Below are positions 47,101-60,630 of a stretch of DNA of 64,000 bases, piece by piece. Below the pieces are notes generated by a model. The model searched no databases. It was not told where the DNA came from and was given only the letters and a program-made list of their open reading frames with translations. Both the position numbers and the translations under genes were made by a program. Every line of letters starts with the position of its first letter. The first letter of the stretch is position 1. Origin of the DNA: Mimachlamys varia (Eukaryota; Mollusca; Bivalvia; Pectinida; Pectinidae); the NCBI GenBank assembly GCA_947623455.1, contig OX392536.1:32741465-32805464 (forward strand), in the 5' to 3' direction.

Positions 47101-48637
47101 ATGTAACTGATAATTTAACGAGCCCACTTGCTTCGCAGTTATATAATTGTCAAACTGTGGTTGCTTCAAACTCGGATAAACACTTTTTTGTGCGTATATC
47201 CTTACATATTTCTTTTAAATGTTATTTTTCTGATAACTGACACACACATGCGATTTATTCTAAACTATCTTTTGCCCCCTCGATACTGTTCCCTCTATTT
47301 TTTTCGGCGCTTATAAATGCCATTTATCTGGCGGCGAAATCTGTCCTAGCTTATCTGAATTATAGAATCCCCAACTTTATCCTTACGCGTCTTACAAAAT
47401 TGTCTACAGAATAAGCAGATAATTAACGGACATCCTTCGACTATATTTAAACGAATTTAGGACATATTTCTTATAAAGAAACATATAGTTCAGTGTCAGA
47501 TCCATTATCTGGTTTGAAATGAAGCCGTTCCAGCGTTCAGATTCATGTCTCTTTTAGTTATTTATTCAAAATCACAGCAGGCAGCATATTCCGGGGTGTG
47601 TGAAATGTTTGGGGGACCGCTGAGACCAAAAGGAAACCGAACGGCCACCGACTACCGTGTGTTCGCAGTGGTGCCAGATAAAATGAACTGCTAATTGAAG
47701 GAATTACGACTAATTTTTAAGTACGGAAACGCGACAAATGTGTTTGCTAAGCTAGTTCTTTTCTTAAAGTCACCGTGTCTCATGAATTAGCAAGCATCTT
47801 GATTTCGCAAATGAATGCTTGGTATGTGACAAAACCACTTCAGCTTCAAACTCTATGAAATGTTAAATATTAAGAAAAAATGCAAAATGTATTCAAAAAT
47901 TTTCAAATTTTGGACGAACATATTATGTAGACATAAATTAAATAAAGAAACGTTCTTTCTAAAAAGGATCAAACATAATCGGGAAATAAGCGAAATTCGC
48001 CTTCGTTGTACGAGGAAGTATCGTATTAAAGTTTAAGAGTTGTTGGATAAAGTATTAACAGATTTGAAAATACAGTGTTATCAGATCCGTTCTATTGTTC
48101 ACAGTTTTTTCATGTTCACTTTTATGATAAAACACAAGCTCTAGTTTTTAATGAACATATACTTCAAAATTTCGTATTCTATTTACATATCATAGACATA
48201 ATATCCTTTAAGATTTCCGAAACGTAAAAAAGCGGATGTCAAAATAAAGAGCTTTAAGTAAGAGACTTCTTCAAAATATTTACAAAATTTACAAGGACTT
48301 ACCTTAGTAACAAGCAGATAAGTAAGAGTAGACTTACGTACAATTGATGAAGATAAAATTAGTGTTGATATAATCTTTAAACATGCCATCGACGCAAAAG
48401 TAAGCACTCTGTCGAAAAAACAGGTTTAATTGACTTGTATAGAACCTCAAGTGTGCCTCTTGTAATCTCTTATCGATAGTGCAGAATACTGAAATGTTCG
48501 AGTACCAGAAAGTAAGAGCAGGGATGTGCCCCAATCGAGGTATGTACACACAGCATCAAGAGTCACTTGATTACCCTCATGAACGAGACACTATTCCTAC
48601 CACTTACAATATCTCCACTTAAAAGTAGAATACTTAC
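38195..48637 (-). other. Nkx2-5 intron (10.4 kb)
   Basis: A single intron of 10,443 bp with GTAAGTA donor and TTTTCAG acceptor, inserted just before the homeodomain as in many NK2 genes. It holds no dispersed repeat that I recognise, only the purine-rich tandem tract at 40.2-40.75 kb. Several GC-richer islands stand out against the AT background: 39.85-40.15, 41.40-41.53, 42.08-42.35, 44.52-44.65 and 45.90-46.14 kb. They are candidate enhancers. No open frame in it resembles a known protein. Confidence 0.8.
40220..40750 (+). repeat. Purine-rich minisatellite-like tract in the Nkx2-5 intron
   Basis: Diverged ~60-bp units share (C)CATGAACAGATA, ACAACATATTAACGGACGGA and AACTTGAAGACGGG, mainly 40,440-40,690, embedded in a longer A/G-rich strand with many GGACGGA and GTAGACG motifs. 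The long open frames on minus here are products of this strand bias. Confidence 0.6.
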
Positions 48638-49232
48638 GCTTTTCAACCATTTCGATGATATCATCTTCTTCACGTTTTGGAGTAACGGCATGCGATGCTG
48701 TCTGGTGGCTGTTATGGTGGTGCTGACTTTGGTCCAGCATGTTTGTCGCGGGTAAAGATGTTGCTCCGGTCTGAGGGATTTCGTGTTCCATAGTTGTTGA
48801 GCTTGCGTTTGTGTTTTCTGTCACTCCTCCGTGACCGGGTGGGGCTTGTCCCGTTGCCTGGGGCCCAGCCTGGGAGTGATTGTGATTTCCCCCGGGTATA
48901 ATATGGTCCGACCGGAGAGGTGATGTCTGTGGATTTGTGTGGAGGGTCATCCCCATGGAGGACACCGTTGGTGGACTACACGACAAGGTGGTGTAGGTAG
49001 GTTGTTGCATCGGAGTAACACTGGGCGAAGGAGTACTGCCGTACAGGCAGGAAGAGTTATTACCAAACCCTACCTGGTCTCCTACTCTGTTATTACCTGA
49101 CATGTCCAAACAATGTCCATTTCCAGTCATAAAATTCATATTGTTAGGATATTCTAAAGCACAATGTTCTGTCCAGTTTCCTAGAATGTCTCGTACAGAA
49201 AACGGTGTAGATAAAGGATGGTTAAAATTCAT
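48638..49232 (-). CDS. Nkx2-5: Nkx2-5/tinman (NK4) homeobox protein, exon 1
   Basis: Encodes residues 1-198 plus the first base of codon 199 of an NK2-class transcription factor. The start at 49,232 is supported by the TN (EH1-like) motif right behind it, LSTPFSVRDIL at residues 7-17, the Groucho-binding repression motif of NK2 proteins. The rest is low-complexity Ser/Pro/Thr, Asn/His and Gly rich, including HHHNSH near residue 170, typical of the poorly conserved N-terminal half. The exon ends with acidic EEDDIIEMVEK and then donor AAGC|GTAAGTA in phase 1. The frame then joins the homeodomain exon 10.4 kb away through codon C|AT (His). Family members act in the nucleus in heart, mesoderm or gut specification. 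That role in this species is inference. Confidence 0.9.
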
Positions 49233-50400
49233 CTTCTATAAAGTTGTACCACTATTTCTGATGACAACAAGTGTTGTGATGTTTCTCAACCACTTACTCG
49301 CCTGTACTCTACTCCTCTTGAGGATGGTGACATTAACACTTCAGCCAGGGGTATTCAGTTATATTGACGGGCACATGCTGGTGTAGCCGTCAGTATAGAG
49401 CCGTCTCTCTCTGCTGAAACAGCAACCCCACAGTCAGTATCCGTCTCGGCCAATCACCGCGCCGGCCTCGTATCACGGGACGCAGGGATTTCCTGCTGAA
49501 AGTCACAGGAAGGAACCTTCCCTTACAGTCATATGTAGGGCTGATTTACAAACAAGATTCAGAACCACGATAGTCTTAAATAATTGCTGATAAATAATTT
49601 CGTCAAAATCCCCACTTTGACACTTTCATTTTTATTTTCCTTTTCTTTGTATAATTGGATAGAAAACATGTCTTGAGAATTCTTTTTTATTTAATTTAAT
49701 TTTCTTAATTGTTTTTTGCAACATTTATTTTATTCTATTGGTGAACTTTATAATATCAATACTATTTAAATAAGTTTTATTTTAAAGTTGATATCGCTTG
49801 TTTTATTCCTAACACTGGGATATACTCCTTTTGTTTAGAAGTCTAGGATCGATGCGGTACTGTTTGGTCGTCCGAGGAAGATATATGATGGTTATAGTGT
49901 ACAAAGCTTTCAATATAAAGAATGCGAGGGATTTCTATTCCTCCAAATGACATCTTTCTGTATATAACTGGATACAAGTTGTAGATTACACTGTAAATGG
50001 GGGCATTTTTCTCTCGTTTACCGCCCGCGAGCTATGGGTGGTTTGTCTCAAACTTCATCGTATTATTCTCTCGCTAGCCAGCCACTGTACTGCTTGGCGG
50101 CAAGTCACAGAACAGTTTACCCAAAACACAACAAAGTATACGCCGTCTGTCGTCGCAGATCCTCGTTTCCATCTCCCAGGTTTAATTTTATCGAAGCATG
50201 GCAGCCGTAACATTAACAATACCGTGTCCCGACTTCCCAATGGCCCGACTTTCTCTTTCTCTCCTATGTCAGTCCCTATCTCACAACGTATCATTGCTAT
50301 GTACACAGAAACCCTAATCAGAGCTGCCTTGTCAGATACCCACACAGTAGATATAGACCTACGTGAAATGTACGTTTTAAAATAATTGTTCCTACATAAA
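49233..50400 (-). promoter_or_regulatory. Nkx2-5 5' leader and proximal promoter region
   Basis: No clear TATA box is seen in the first 400 bp upstream of the ATG. A GC-rich segment at 49,440-49,500 contains GGCCAATCACCGCGCCGGCC, a CCAAT box in GC context, which would suit a TATA-less promoter on either strand. The motif TGAAGTG occurs at about 49,340 on minus, close to the NK2 consensus. Open frames on both strands at 50.04-50.45 kb have no recognisable content. Confidence 0.35.
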
Positions 50401-53400
50401 CTGCCAATGTAATACGACCTCCAATATCTTCCAGTATTCTTTATCAATCTTTTGGGGTAAGTGTGGTGTCAACTACCACCAAGTTCTATAAGAAAGTGCT
50501 AAGTCTGTATGGTTGGAATGAAATATGTGTCAAAATGTCACCACATGTGGTTTCTCTGGTACATGTGTTTAAGACCATGCATGACAATTTGTTAATGTTC
50601 TCTAACCAGTATCGACTAAACAAACTGCAGGTCGCTTTCATGCCCTACACACTCATTAGTGAATATCGTAACTAGGTATAGTGACTGTATTACAATGGAG
50701 GAATTATGAATGTATCGTAAATGTTCTTAACCAGTTTCACACATCAAGCTCGGAATGCATGAAGTCATTATAATGTTGTTATGTATTTGTAATAACCTCA
50801 AATAAAATGTGCTTTCAAAACGTTCACTTCAACTAAAATAATTTAAGCTTTGAAAATATATTGATTCAGTTGGAGCTTAAATGTTGTTTCAAAATGCCTG
50901 GTTTGTAGTATACTTATTATAATTCACTTTATTTATGTGATGCATCCGATTTTTTGTGTATAAATCAGTAAGTGGTACTTACTTTCTATTTCATATTGAT
51001 GTATCAAATAAATACATTTTAGTGTATGTGGAGGGTTTAACATATTTTATATTTAATGTACAATGTATAACTTGTGCTTATGCTATAATATTCTCTTACA
51101 TAAAATAATTGATGTCGAAAAGCAAAAGAGATATAAGTTATAATATTTTGACTTGTAAAACCGAAACCATATATAAGGAAGGAAATGTTGTATCTGTATT
51201 AAACCGCGACCTGTCACAGTATACACAAGCCTATATATACTTACTCATATCAATTTCTTAATATGGTTAAATAGCCATTGTGTTAACGTGACATCATTTT
51301 GCTATCAGATATATTGCTTTGTTGCCTCCTCAGTTACTGTTTCGTTTTAACTTCGATCCAGAGTGCCGGTTTAATTTTTGCGAGTTAAGCCACGACGAGT
51401 TAATCTATTTTATTTCCATATAATCCATCAGATATGCACAGAACAATGTCTATTACAAAATATGTTATTTCGAATGCATTATTTGATATATATTTACAAA
51501 TAAACAAACAGTCCGCCTGAAGAGGCCTGGGAAGACAGAAAAGCCTTGCGGCAAAGTCTAAGTTTTTTTTTGTCTTTTTTTTTTAATATTTATCAACGCA
51601 AGGAAATATTATTACATTTTTTTATATATATTTACTGATATAGTTTTTGTGATAAGAAGCGGCACCCAATCTAGGACAATGCATTGTAATATAACGTACT
51701 GCTGTCACAAATCCAGTATGACTACTTTTTTAGTTTATAATAATTATAATCGAAGTTATTTGTAATGCATGAAAATAAGCGGTTCCGAAACAGGTACAAA
51801 TCCCGAAAAAAAGCTTCTACAATAGTTGTTCTTTGCCATAAAATGTATGATAATATGTAATGCAATTGGAAATAAATGAATTAAATATAATTTCTAAATA
51901 GTAACTGATATTCGTTTTTCATCTTCTTTAAATGCGTTCTCTATCTTTAAATTAGTGCATTGTTTCTCAAATAAAATACATTGTACAGATTCTTAATTAT
52001 TGTTTCATCTTCAATAAATTAATATTAGATTAGTGTGCCGATCACAATACAGTCATATTATACGTTACGTGTTAAGTATTATTATTCCTTAAATCAACCA
52101 ATATTTTTATCAACCTGTTCAGAAATAAACCAGAAAATAATTTTTAAGCAGGATCCTATGGTTAGTAAATAAATGGTATATTACACAATTGATATTAAAA
52201 CAGATGTCCAGATGTTCTGCAAAGGACTTGTATTTTGAAGTTTATACTTTTACTAAATTATTAAAAACAAATATATTATTCCATGTAATCAGAAAGTGTA
52301 ATTATAATTTCTGTTTTATATAATTAAAAAAAGGAAAGAAAAAAAATCGTTAACAATACAGGATTAACAATGTGTTAATTTACTACACTATATGTAAACA
52401 AGCTCTGTCCTTTTACATTGGCATGGCTTTTGTGGCGGTCATCAACGACCTACAACACAGTTAACCTGGAACGTTTTGGGTCTTAAAGAAAAGGAAACTT
52501 CACGCCGTCTGATTTCGGTAGGACAAACGCTTTCAAACACATGGCGAATAATTTCATACTTTTAATATGTAATAAAGTAAAAAACGCATTGCCTTGATTT
52601 TGAATTTAAACTATTTTAGTTTACTAGATGGGAGATACATGTATGCGCGGAAATAGTTTATTATCATTTTGCCTGTTACAAGCATTAGTAATTAACATTA
52701 AACAACGAGCTCATATCCGGCAGATATAGTTAATACATAATGCCCCAAATAAACCTTGCGTATTGTATGGTCAGTGGGGCACTCCAAAAGTCGAATTCCC
52801 TGTCTGGTCTTCGATATGAAATGATTATAATCAAACTCGCATAAATCTTATAATCTCAAGGTCAGTAAAAAAGAAACAGCTTTTATGTGAGTTTATCAGT
52901 TGTCTTGTTCTATTTTATGTCTCCTTATTTTTGTCCTTCATGTATACTTATATATTGGGTTTGGATTTTGCCCTAGGTATTTTAGTTGTGGTCTGTTTAA
53001 TGTGTATTTGGACGAGTGGTTTACATTTTTTATTATAAGCATGCATTCAATTGAATATCGATATAAAACCCGTCAGTTGAAGGATGAAGTTAATGACGAT
53101 ATCTTAGAAATACCTTAATACTTTAAAGTCAGGTTGTCTTGATGGATTATCAAATATTATTTACATGTACATAATGTACTTTAGAAAACTGTATTTATGA
53201 TGTAAAATTACAGATACGTACCACGTTAATCCTTATGATGATAAAACTACAGCAATTACAGAGCCAACAAAACAAAATTATCATTAAGTATTTCAACATG
53301 ATACTATTTTTGCAACAGGATAACGAGTGCTGACAAAATGTATTTTTTTACAGAAAAGTTGCAGACAAAGTTGCTTATATGTTAAAGTTTTTATTACCAA

Positions 53401-53670
53401 TGATTGGTCATGAATGAATCATCATTTCTGAGATAATATAGGTTTTAAATGTATAGTAAGGTTTGGTTTCGCTGATTTAAAAATATCACAAAATAAAACT
53501 GGTCATTTGTTGACTGGGCGACATTTTTAACTAAAAAAGGAATACTGAAAACAATCCTTCGTTTGCTGACTTTAGGTGTTATTGTATCGATAATAAAGCT
53601 CATTTAGAAATTGTAAACATCATTGTATTTAGTTTTGAAGTATCTTGTATGATAAAAAAATCAACAAACC
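50400..53670. other. AT-rich intergenic DNA upstream of Nkx2-5, nothing recognised
   Basis: I see no gene, no dispersed repeat and no long tandem repeat here, only poly-A/poly-T runs. It may hold distal regulatory DNA of the homeobox gene, given its lack of repeats. Confidence 0.5.
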
Positions 53671-53675
53671 TGACA

Positions 53676-53760
53676 GATGAGTTCTAGTAGGACGAGATAG
53701 CTCAATGGTGCAGTGTAATTTTTTTTAGACATTATCGATTACTCAGTTCTATAATTGCCA
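53676..53760 (+). repeat. Dispersed repeat X, partial copy 5
   Basis: It contains TAGTAGGACGAGATAGCTCA, ATGGTGCAGTGTAATTT and a diverged ATTACT middle. It is the first dispersed repeat met upstream of the Nkx2-5 gene. Confidence 0.5.
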
Positions 53761-54784
53761 TAATATATGGATGTCACATTCTCATCTTTCTTATTCTAAA
53801 CTCGCCAAGGCATACACTATATATTGATAATGAACGTTTTGAACTTAAAACTTGTCCGAATAAAAATGTATCTTTTTTTTTGCTTTTAAAAAGTAGAAAG
53901 TCCATGTCATTCAGAGTTGACAATGTGCTTGCTTTAAGATGAGACTGTTTTTATTATCGAATAATAAAACCAATGACCAAAATTACATTTCACTTCCTTG
54001 TCATTCTATAGATCCTTTGTTTAAAAAACAAACAGAGTTCAAATCTGAGTGTAACATTTCGCATTATGCATGTACTAAATGCATCGATTCTTTCGTATAC
54101 ATATACACTAGTATCAAGGTCCCATCAAATCCATTTTAGCACTCAATGCTAGAGGCATTTGTAACAGAAATATGTCCGGATTTGTTGGACCGTGTAAAGT
54201 ACAACTTTTATTATATCTGTTTCAAGACGCATATTAAAATGCCAAAACTTCCTCGCCGTAAAACAGATGAATAATTACGATAAAATTGGACTTTGGAGCA
54301 AACTTATGTGCCGACTATGATCCTCTAAGACAGGGGAAGTTAGCGTAAAATATATCGGTGTTATCGTGGGTTTTAATAAGTACATGAACTATCTTGTTAT
54401 GTCAGAAGATGAAAGCGCGACGATAGGTGATGAATATCACTATGTTGAGGGTTTTAGAACAGATTAAGACTTTACTCCGGGGTACGAGAGTCGGGCATAT
54501 CCCTAGTACGATCTCTGCTTCCTGATGTTGTGGAATTCACCAGTAAATGCCTTTAGAGATAGGTTTGGTTTTACCAGTTTCATTTTCAAAATTAATTACG
54601 AGTTTTAATTCTCTTCTGATAATGTAACATTTTTAGTGCCCTTGCAATGAATAACGAATCAGACAACGTTTGCCTTCCGTCATTTCCGCGGCATATATGT
54701 TCCTAAATACCATAAAATATCCCAGTTTGTTTTTCTTTTCGTAGTCGATGATATCATTATTCCATACCAAAATGATTTTTTTGT

Positions 54785-55085
54785 ACCCTTGCATGGTATG
54801 GAGATGGACGTTTTTATATATGCTTATTATTTTACTTACTTGTTATTATTGAGCATGGTGACTCGGTTCTCACTTTTAGGACTTGATGTTTACTTTGATG
54901 TGACACAGATTTACATTGCGGTTGCCGTCGATGAAGCAGAAAACGCTTACTCTTCCGGGACACCCGGCTTATTCTGTTGTGCTTTTATAAGTGTCTCCAT
55001 GTAAATCTTTCCTTTGTTCATGTTTTGCCTCTGGTTAATATTTTTAGATTAGATCATAGTTTTGTTGACTATTTGATATTCTTTT
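54785..55085 (+). mobile_element. Retroelement family R, plus tail copy
   Basis: AGATGGACGTTTTTATATAT, GGACTTGATGTTTACTTTGA, GTCGATGAAGCAGAAAACGC, ACTCTTCCGGGACACC, ending near GACTATTTGATATTC. It is the first family member found after the Nkx2-5 region. Confidence 0.7.
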
Positions 55086-55089
55086 ATGT

Positions 55090-57814
55090 TATTAATGTAC
55101 TCATCATCCCATAAATGATGATTTCAATAGCAACAAAACATCAATGGTACATTTCATAGCGCATTTTACAGGCAGACTGAGACAATGTCTTAGATAATGT
55201 AAGAATAGAAATGTTTAATGATATGTTGCGTCACCAACAAAAAAATGAAAATGAATTTAACAATGTGATATTGACAAAACAATTACACTGCAAAATTGAT
55301 TAAACATATAAATTATTATGAAAATAAAATTGATAATAGCTTTTAATGGTCATAGTACTCTATGGAGTATGTATCTTTGATATTTAAATAGTTCTTTATT
55401 GTGATAAGAATGATAATGGGTTTGAGTTATACCATCACATGCAGGCAATTCGCTCCATGAACCCGTCATTAGTGATAAGAAAAGTTGGATATTGCTCTAA
55501 TGATTTTTTTATATCTGAGCAATGAAAAAAGAATAATGGTAGTTTTTCTCACTTTTTTTGTTTATTTGGCTTACTGTTATCTATCAGTATAAGTACCTGG
55601 TCGTTTTCACCTTACATTATAGCACTGGAGTTAATTCACTTCATCTAAAAAAGAGTTCAAAATTTTAAAGTGCTTATTTGAATCAATTTAATCTTCAGAT
55701 TATTATCGTATTTTATCTTTGAGCTTTATCAGGTCTCATCAACTTTGGGCCCTAATGTTGGGAAGCGATGGTAGATTGTGTATTGGAGGACTTTAGGAGA
55801 TATAAGAGCACTACACACTTGATTCTACATGACAGTACTCGTTTGTGGAATGTGGACTCTTGTCTCTTCAAGCATTGTTGTCAGATCGACGCCTTTTCAC
55901 CAGGGAACATATCTAGTTACCTTCTATTTTATACCATCACATAACATACACTTAATACAAATATAAATGAACTTTGGCATCTCCGATATCTGGAATGTGG
56001 TGTATGCTCTTGATCTTGATAGAATTATTTGCATATATGATAGAGATATGTAACGTGTTTTCAATTATGGTAATGAGACGAATTAGAATTTGCACAATGC
56101 CATATTTTATTCGTAGTTGCAGGAATTCAAATGTTGCGGATTTCATTAATGTTTTTATTATTTTCTACAAGCTTTATCGAACATAATCTTACAGTGTACG
56201 AGAATGAAAAACGTATACGTATCAGTTGTACGTTTTTGTTTTCTGAAAGCACTAGTACTGTCAACTCTGTTTTCGTCAGCCAATATTTGTTTAACGCGGC
56301 TACCTGACATTTGCGCTTTCGGTTCTATTTTTATACGAACAATCACGTGATTTTTTTTCGAATCATGTGACCACTATCCTGCTCCCGGTTCCGTGCCGAT
56401 TCGCAAGAAAACATAAGAAATGTTTTTTTAACATAGAAAACGATAATAAAAATATAACTATGGTACTGATGTGCTAAATAATAAATCTTGATATTAAATA
56501 AATATAGTATTGTTTGATAATCTAAACTGTTAAGGTTAAACAAATTATAGAAAATGTTTCATGTCGTACCATGTTGAGATTCCTATAATTAGTCGAATGG
56601 CGGCGGCGAAATTGAGCAGACGAGTACCAAATGTAGCGAAAAATGCCGTTTTAAGGTACTTTCCGGTTAATTGACACACCTAAAACCTTGATTTTCCTTC
56701 TTAGAATAACATTTGCCTTCAGAAAATATATTTCATTTAGAAATTGGTCGAAACACGAGCTAATTATTATTATTATGTAAGATTATATTTTAATTATAAA
56801 TATCATAAACGAATTTCACTGCTAAATTTTATTTATTGATTTCATTAAAGATCTGCAAACAACTTCTTGAATATTTTACTAATTAGTATATTTTTACTAA
56901 TTTGAGATAATGAATACCGAGTATTCAATTCAGCCAATCAGTACAAAACTATTACAATATATTACATAATTATTTAGGTTCAACAATTTTTACTTCAATT
57001 AAACGTAGTTTACAGAGCCAAAATATATCTCTTGTTCAATTTGATAGCCAACAGTGTTCAAAAACGACTCCCCAAGACACATACATTTTGGATAGTAGCA
57101 TTATGATCTTCTTAATAGTTTGACACAGTACCAAAGTTTACCTCTCAAGCAAATATAACGGTTTCTAATTATTCGTTACACTTAGACAGACACTCATATT
57201 AGTTATAAGATGGAACACACATAACAGTCAAAAAGCAATATTTGTCTTATTAACTTGCATAAGTCAAACACATTACACGTCCTTTGATATATAGATAATT
57301 AAGATAAGTGTTGTCCTGTAAACGGTAATTTTTGAAATAAAGATGACTTTTATCGTACAGCTATCGGCTCGTTTATTACGTTTCAAGTGGTTAATCTGGA
57401 ATGTTCACGTCTGCCTATTGGACCCCAGTGAGAAAGTATTGTGAGGAAGATTACCTCTCCTCAACATTGCTTCCATCCACTTAGGCGATATATTGGAATG
57501 ATGATATCTTCATAAATCGTAAAGTAGTTTTACTTGGAAGTTAAAGATCTGAAGGTAACTATCAGAGATCTAAGGAATACACATATCGCTGACCAGTACT
57601 GATGGTAGCTATCTATATTAATGCTATGTCCATGTACTCTACCTGGCGATGTATTCTACTAGTAATCAACATACTCTATTCGCAGACATATGCAATATTT
57701 GTCTGTTGAATTCCTTTTTACACAATACAATACATGTGTTTAAAATTGATATTTTGTTAAGCTATTCATACCATCGTCAATACGTTCGAATTTTGAAAGA
57801 ATATGATAGTCTCA
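55090..57814. other. AT-rich intergenic DNA, nothing recognised
   Basis: No gene, RNA gene or dispersed repeat copy could be supported on either strand. Short open frames here have no domain pattern. Confidence 0.5.
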
Positions 57815-58020
57815 AAATTAGAGAATACCAAAGCGTCAACCAAACCATAATCCGAACTCAAAATCGATTAAACGAGAGGCAAAATATGAACAAGGGAAGA
57901 TTTACATGGAGACCCTCGTAAAAGTACAAGATAATAAGACCAGTTTTCTGGAGTAAGCGTCTTCTGCTTCATCGACGACACCAGCCATGTAAATCTTGGT
58001 CACATCTAAGTAAGCAGAAC
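57815..58020 (-). mobile_element. Retroelement family R, minus tail copy
   Basis: GAGAATACCAAAGCGTCAAC to TCGACGACACCAGCCATG. The inverted repeat AAGATTTACATGG / CCATGTAAATCTT is perfect in this copy. Confidence 0.7.
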
Positions 58021-58254
58021 TTATGTTAACTCCTGCTGAAATTATACATTCAGTGTGTACGATGTGTGGTTTGTGACGTTCAATAAGAAACTTCAGTCAC
58101 GAAAATAATTTGGGATTTTAACTATTTGTCATATGCTTTATATGGTATATTTAATAAAGATCCCACTATGGGCGCAATAAGAAAATTATCGATCAAAATC
58201 TGAAATATTAAAATCAGTTTTTCCCAGAAAGCATAATACTTACAACGATAGACC

Positions 58255-58375
58255 TGAGATCAGGTGTTTCGGAAGAGTAAGCGTCTTCTGTTTCATCGAC
58301 GACACCCGCCATGTCAATCGTGGCCACATCCGATTAAACATCAAATCTTCAAAATGAGAACCTTTGTCGTAAAAC
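58255..58375 (-). mobile_element. Retroelement family R, minus tail fragment
   Basis: GGTGTTTCGGAAGAGTAAGC, TCGACGACACCCGCCATG, ATCAAATCTTCAAAATGAGA. The 3'-most part is missing. Confidence 0.65.
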
Positions 58376-59337
58376 AGAATAAAAACGTCAAGTTTGACTT
58401 CAGTATAGCGAAGCCATTGTATTTCCATGGCCAAGAGGATAAGCTATGTTACATGTTCAAAAGTTTCCAGAAGATTTTAAAAACCTGAACAAATCATTCA
58501 TTTAAGTAATTTCATTAAGATGTCTGATTATTCTTTGATAATCTTTTTTAATAAAACGATAAATGGTTACTTCCTCTACCAGCTAGCGTTATTCCAGTTG
58601 GGGTTTTAAATTAAAATGATAGGGATGCCTATTCAAATAAATCAAGAATGAACATTAGCCATCAATTGAAAAGATGATATCTATTTGAAAAGTTATTTTT
58701 TACATATGTTTTATAACATTTTAACACATGTTTGCATTTTGTTGTATATTTTTCACGTAATTTATTAAAATGCAAGATGTATTTAAGTCAATGTACAAAT
58801 GTACAAACACAAGACGCCTATATAGAAAGACTAGAAAAAACTAACAAAAGAAGAAAAGTGAGGGAACGCAGGTCTTGTTACGACTTAAAACTTATTTTTA
58901 AATGCTGTTTTAACTTCCAATGGAAACAGTAAAAAAATAATGAATAATACATGGCGTGCATACAGTTGTGGTAACACACAACGCATCAATATAAGCGTGA
59001 GCACATCGTGCATGCATCGTTCAAACATGTTGCGCACAACTGGTCGATTTAACAATTGTTCGTTTATTTTTAAATAGGGAAGTCTCTTGTAGTAAGGAAT
59101 ATGTTAATATATAACTGATGTGTATGATAAACTGTATTGCAGTGACCGCGAGACAGTTAAGAACGGATTTGTATAATTAGCTCCAATGTAACAGAACAGG
59201 AAGATACAATTTTTATTAATCTGGCCTGTGTCTCACAAAGACAGCTGATACATGTACATGTATGTGCTACCGTGTGACTACTAGTAAAAAAAAACTGAAC
59301 GCATATAATTTGCTATTTGTACCCGTTTTGTTTTTAC

Positions 59338-59505
59338 CTATTTAGTAATTCCTATGGGCGAGTGCCCCGGGCGACGAGAACTTTACGGTCAATATACAGG
59401 AAAAAATTAATATGTTTACCTGTATGTTAATTCATAGGGGCAAGTGATTTAAGTGATCCGGGCGACGAGAACTAGTATAAACGTGATATGTTTACCTGAT
59501 AGAGA
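59338..59505 (+). repeat. Two-copy tandem duplication (~85 bp)
   Basis: Both copies contain a TAATTC(C)TATGGGCGAGTG- or CATAGGGGCAAGTG-type start, then CCGGGCGACGAGAACT and ATATGTTTACCTG. The copies have diverged by several indels. Confidence 0.65.
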
Positions 59506-60541
59506 CGTGTCAATATGTGTTGAAACTTAAAATATCTATTACATCCATTAAAATCTTTACAACCACCGTTTCTGAATTTAGGAAAACAAAAAATGGACAT
59601 TCAGCGTATGATCTGTTTTTTTATGTAGGATGCTAAAATATAGGAAAAGTTGGCACTCTATTTGAAAACATCAAGACCGATACCGAATATATTGTTAAGC
59701 AATTTCTCAATTTTCATCAACCACGATTGTACTAGCACAAAGTTATTTCATCGTTCGCACATAATTATATGCGCTAGTAATAATCACTCAGGTTTTCAAC
59801 GTTCACACATCTTGCGCACACTGCACATCGTGTAATGTTATGCTACCCCATAACTGTGTGTACTGACAAATAATGAATCATTTACTCCGATACTTGTCAC
59901 ATTTTATAGTATACAATAACTCTTTGGAAAAAGAAAGCAGCCCAAATATCAAGGTAAGGGACATAAATATATACCTTGAATATGTGTGAAGGAAATTAAA
60001 AAAATCTAAGTATTTCTTCTCAAACAATGAAATCATTCAATTTCTATGTTTCATTCTCACAATTTAAGATTTAAGTTTAAAGTGATAAGATTTTTAACTG
60101 TTTGTTTCAAATATTTATGTATAATTCAAACAAAGATATTGTATTGTGATCGCCGGGAATAAAGTACAATTTTGATGCAAAAAAAATGCAATTTTTTCGA
60201 TGACGCAAATATGCTTATAAACTCTTCTTCAAATATGATTTTTGTGGTTTTATAGCGAAAAATACCCATATATTCTCCTACTTCGATATGATGTAAAAGG
60301 ATGAAAATAAAAAGGATAAAAAAGTGGTTCTCGTAAATACCGTGAGTATCATACTAAAAATCATCATAACTACTGATATAAAGCCACTCTCTTTGATTCC
60401 AGAAGAAAATCAATTAAAAAAAGGTTTGGAAATGAGCTAACTTTAATACAAGATTTTAAATACCTTGTAGTAGGCTATATCAGACTATTTAAATTTATGT
60501 TCAATTTGTCTAGCTCCCCAATTTTACATTTAATGTCACTG

Positions 60542-60630
60542 AAAATATCAGAAAATACAGAAGCGTCGAACAAATCTATAATCGGAACAAAAAATCGATA
60601 TGCGTTATCGTCGACACATGTCATATAACT
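60542..60630 (-). mobile_element. Retroelement family R, short 3' end fragment
   Basis: AATATCAGAAAATACAGAAG, GCGTCGAACAAATCTATAAT, AAAAATCGAT, then divergence at TCGTCGACACATG. Confidence 0.5.

Noticed and set aside
50038..50447. 115- and 130-codon frames on opposite strands upstream of Nkx2-5
   Set aside because: They shadow each other, have no domain, and lie in a region better explained as promoter-proximal DNA.
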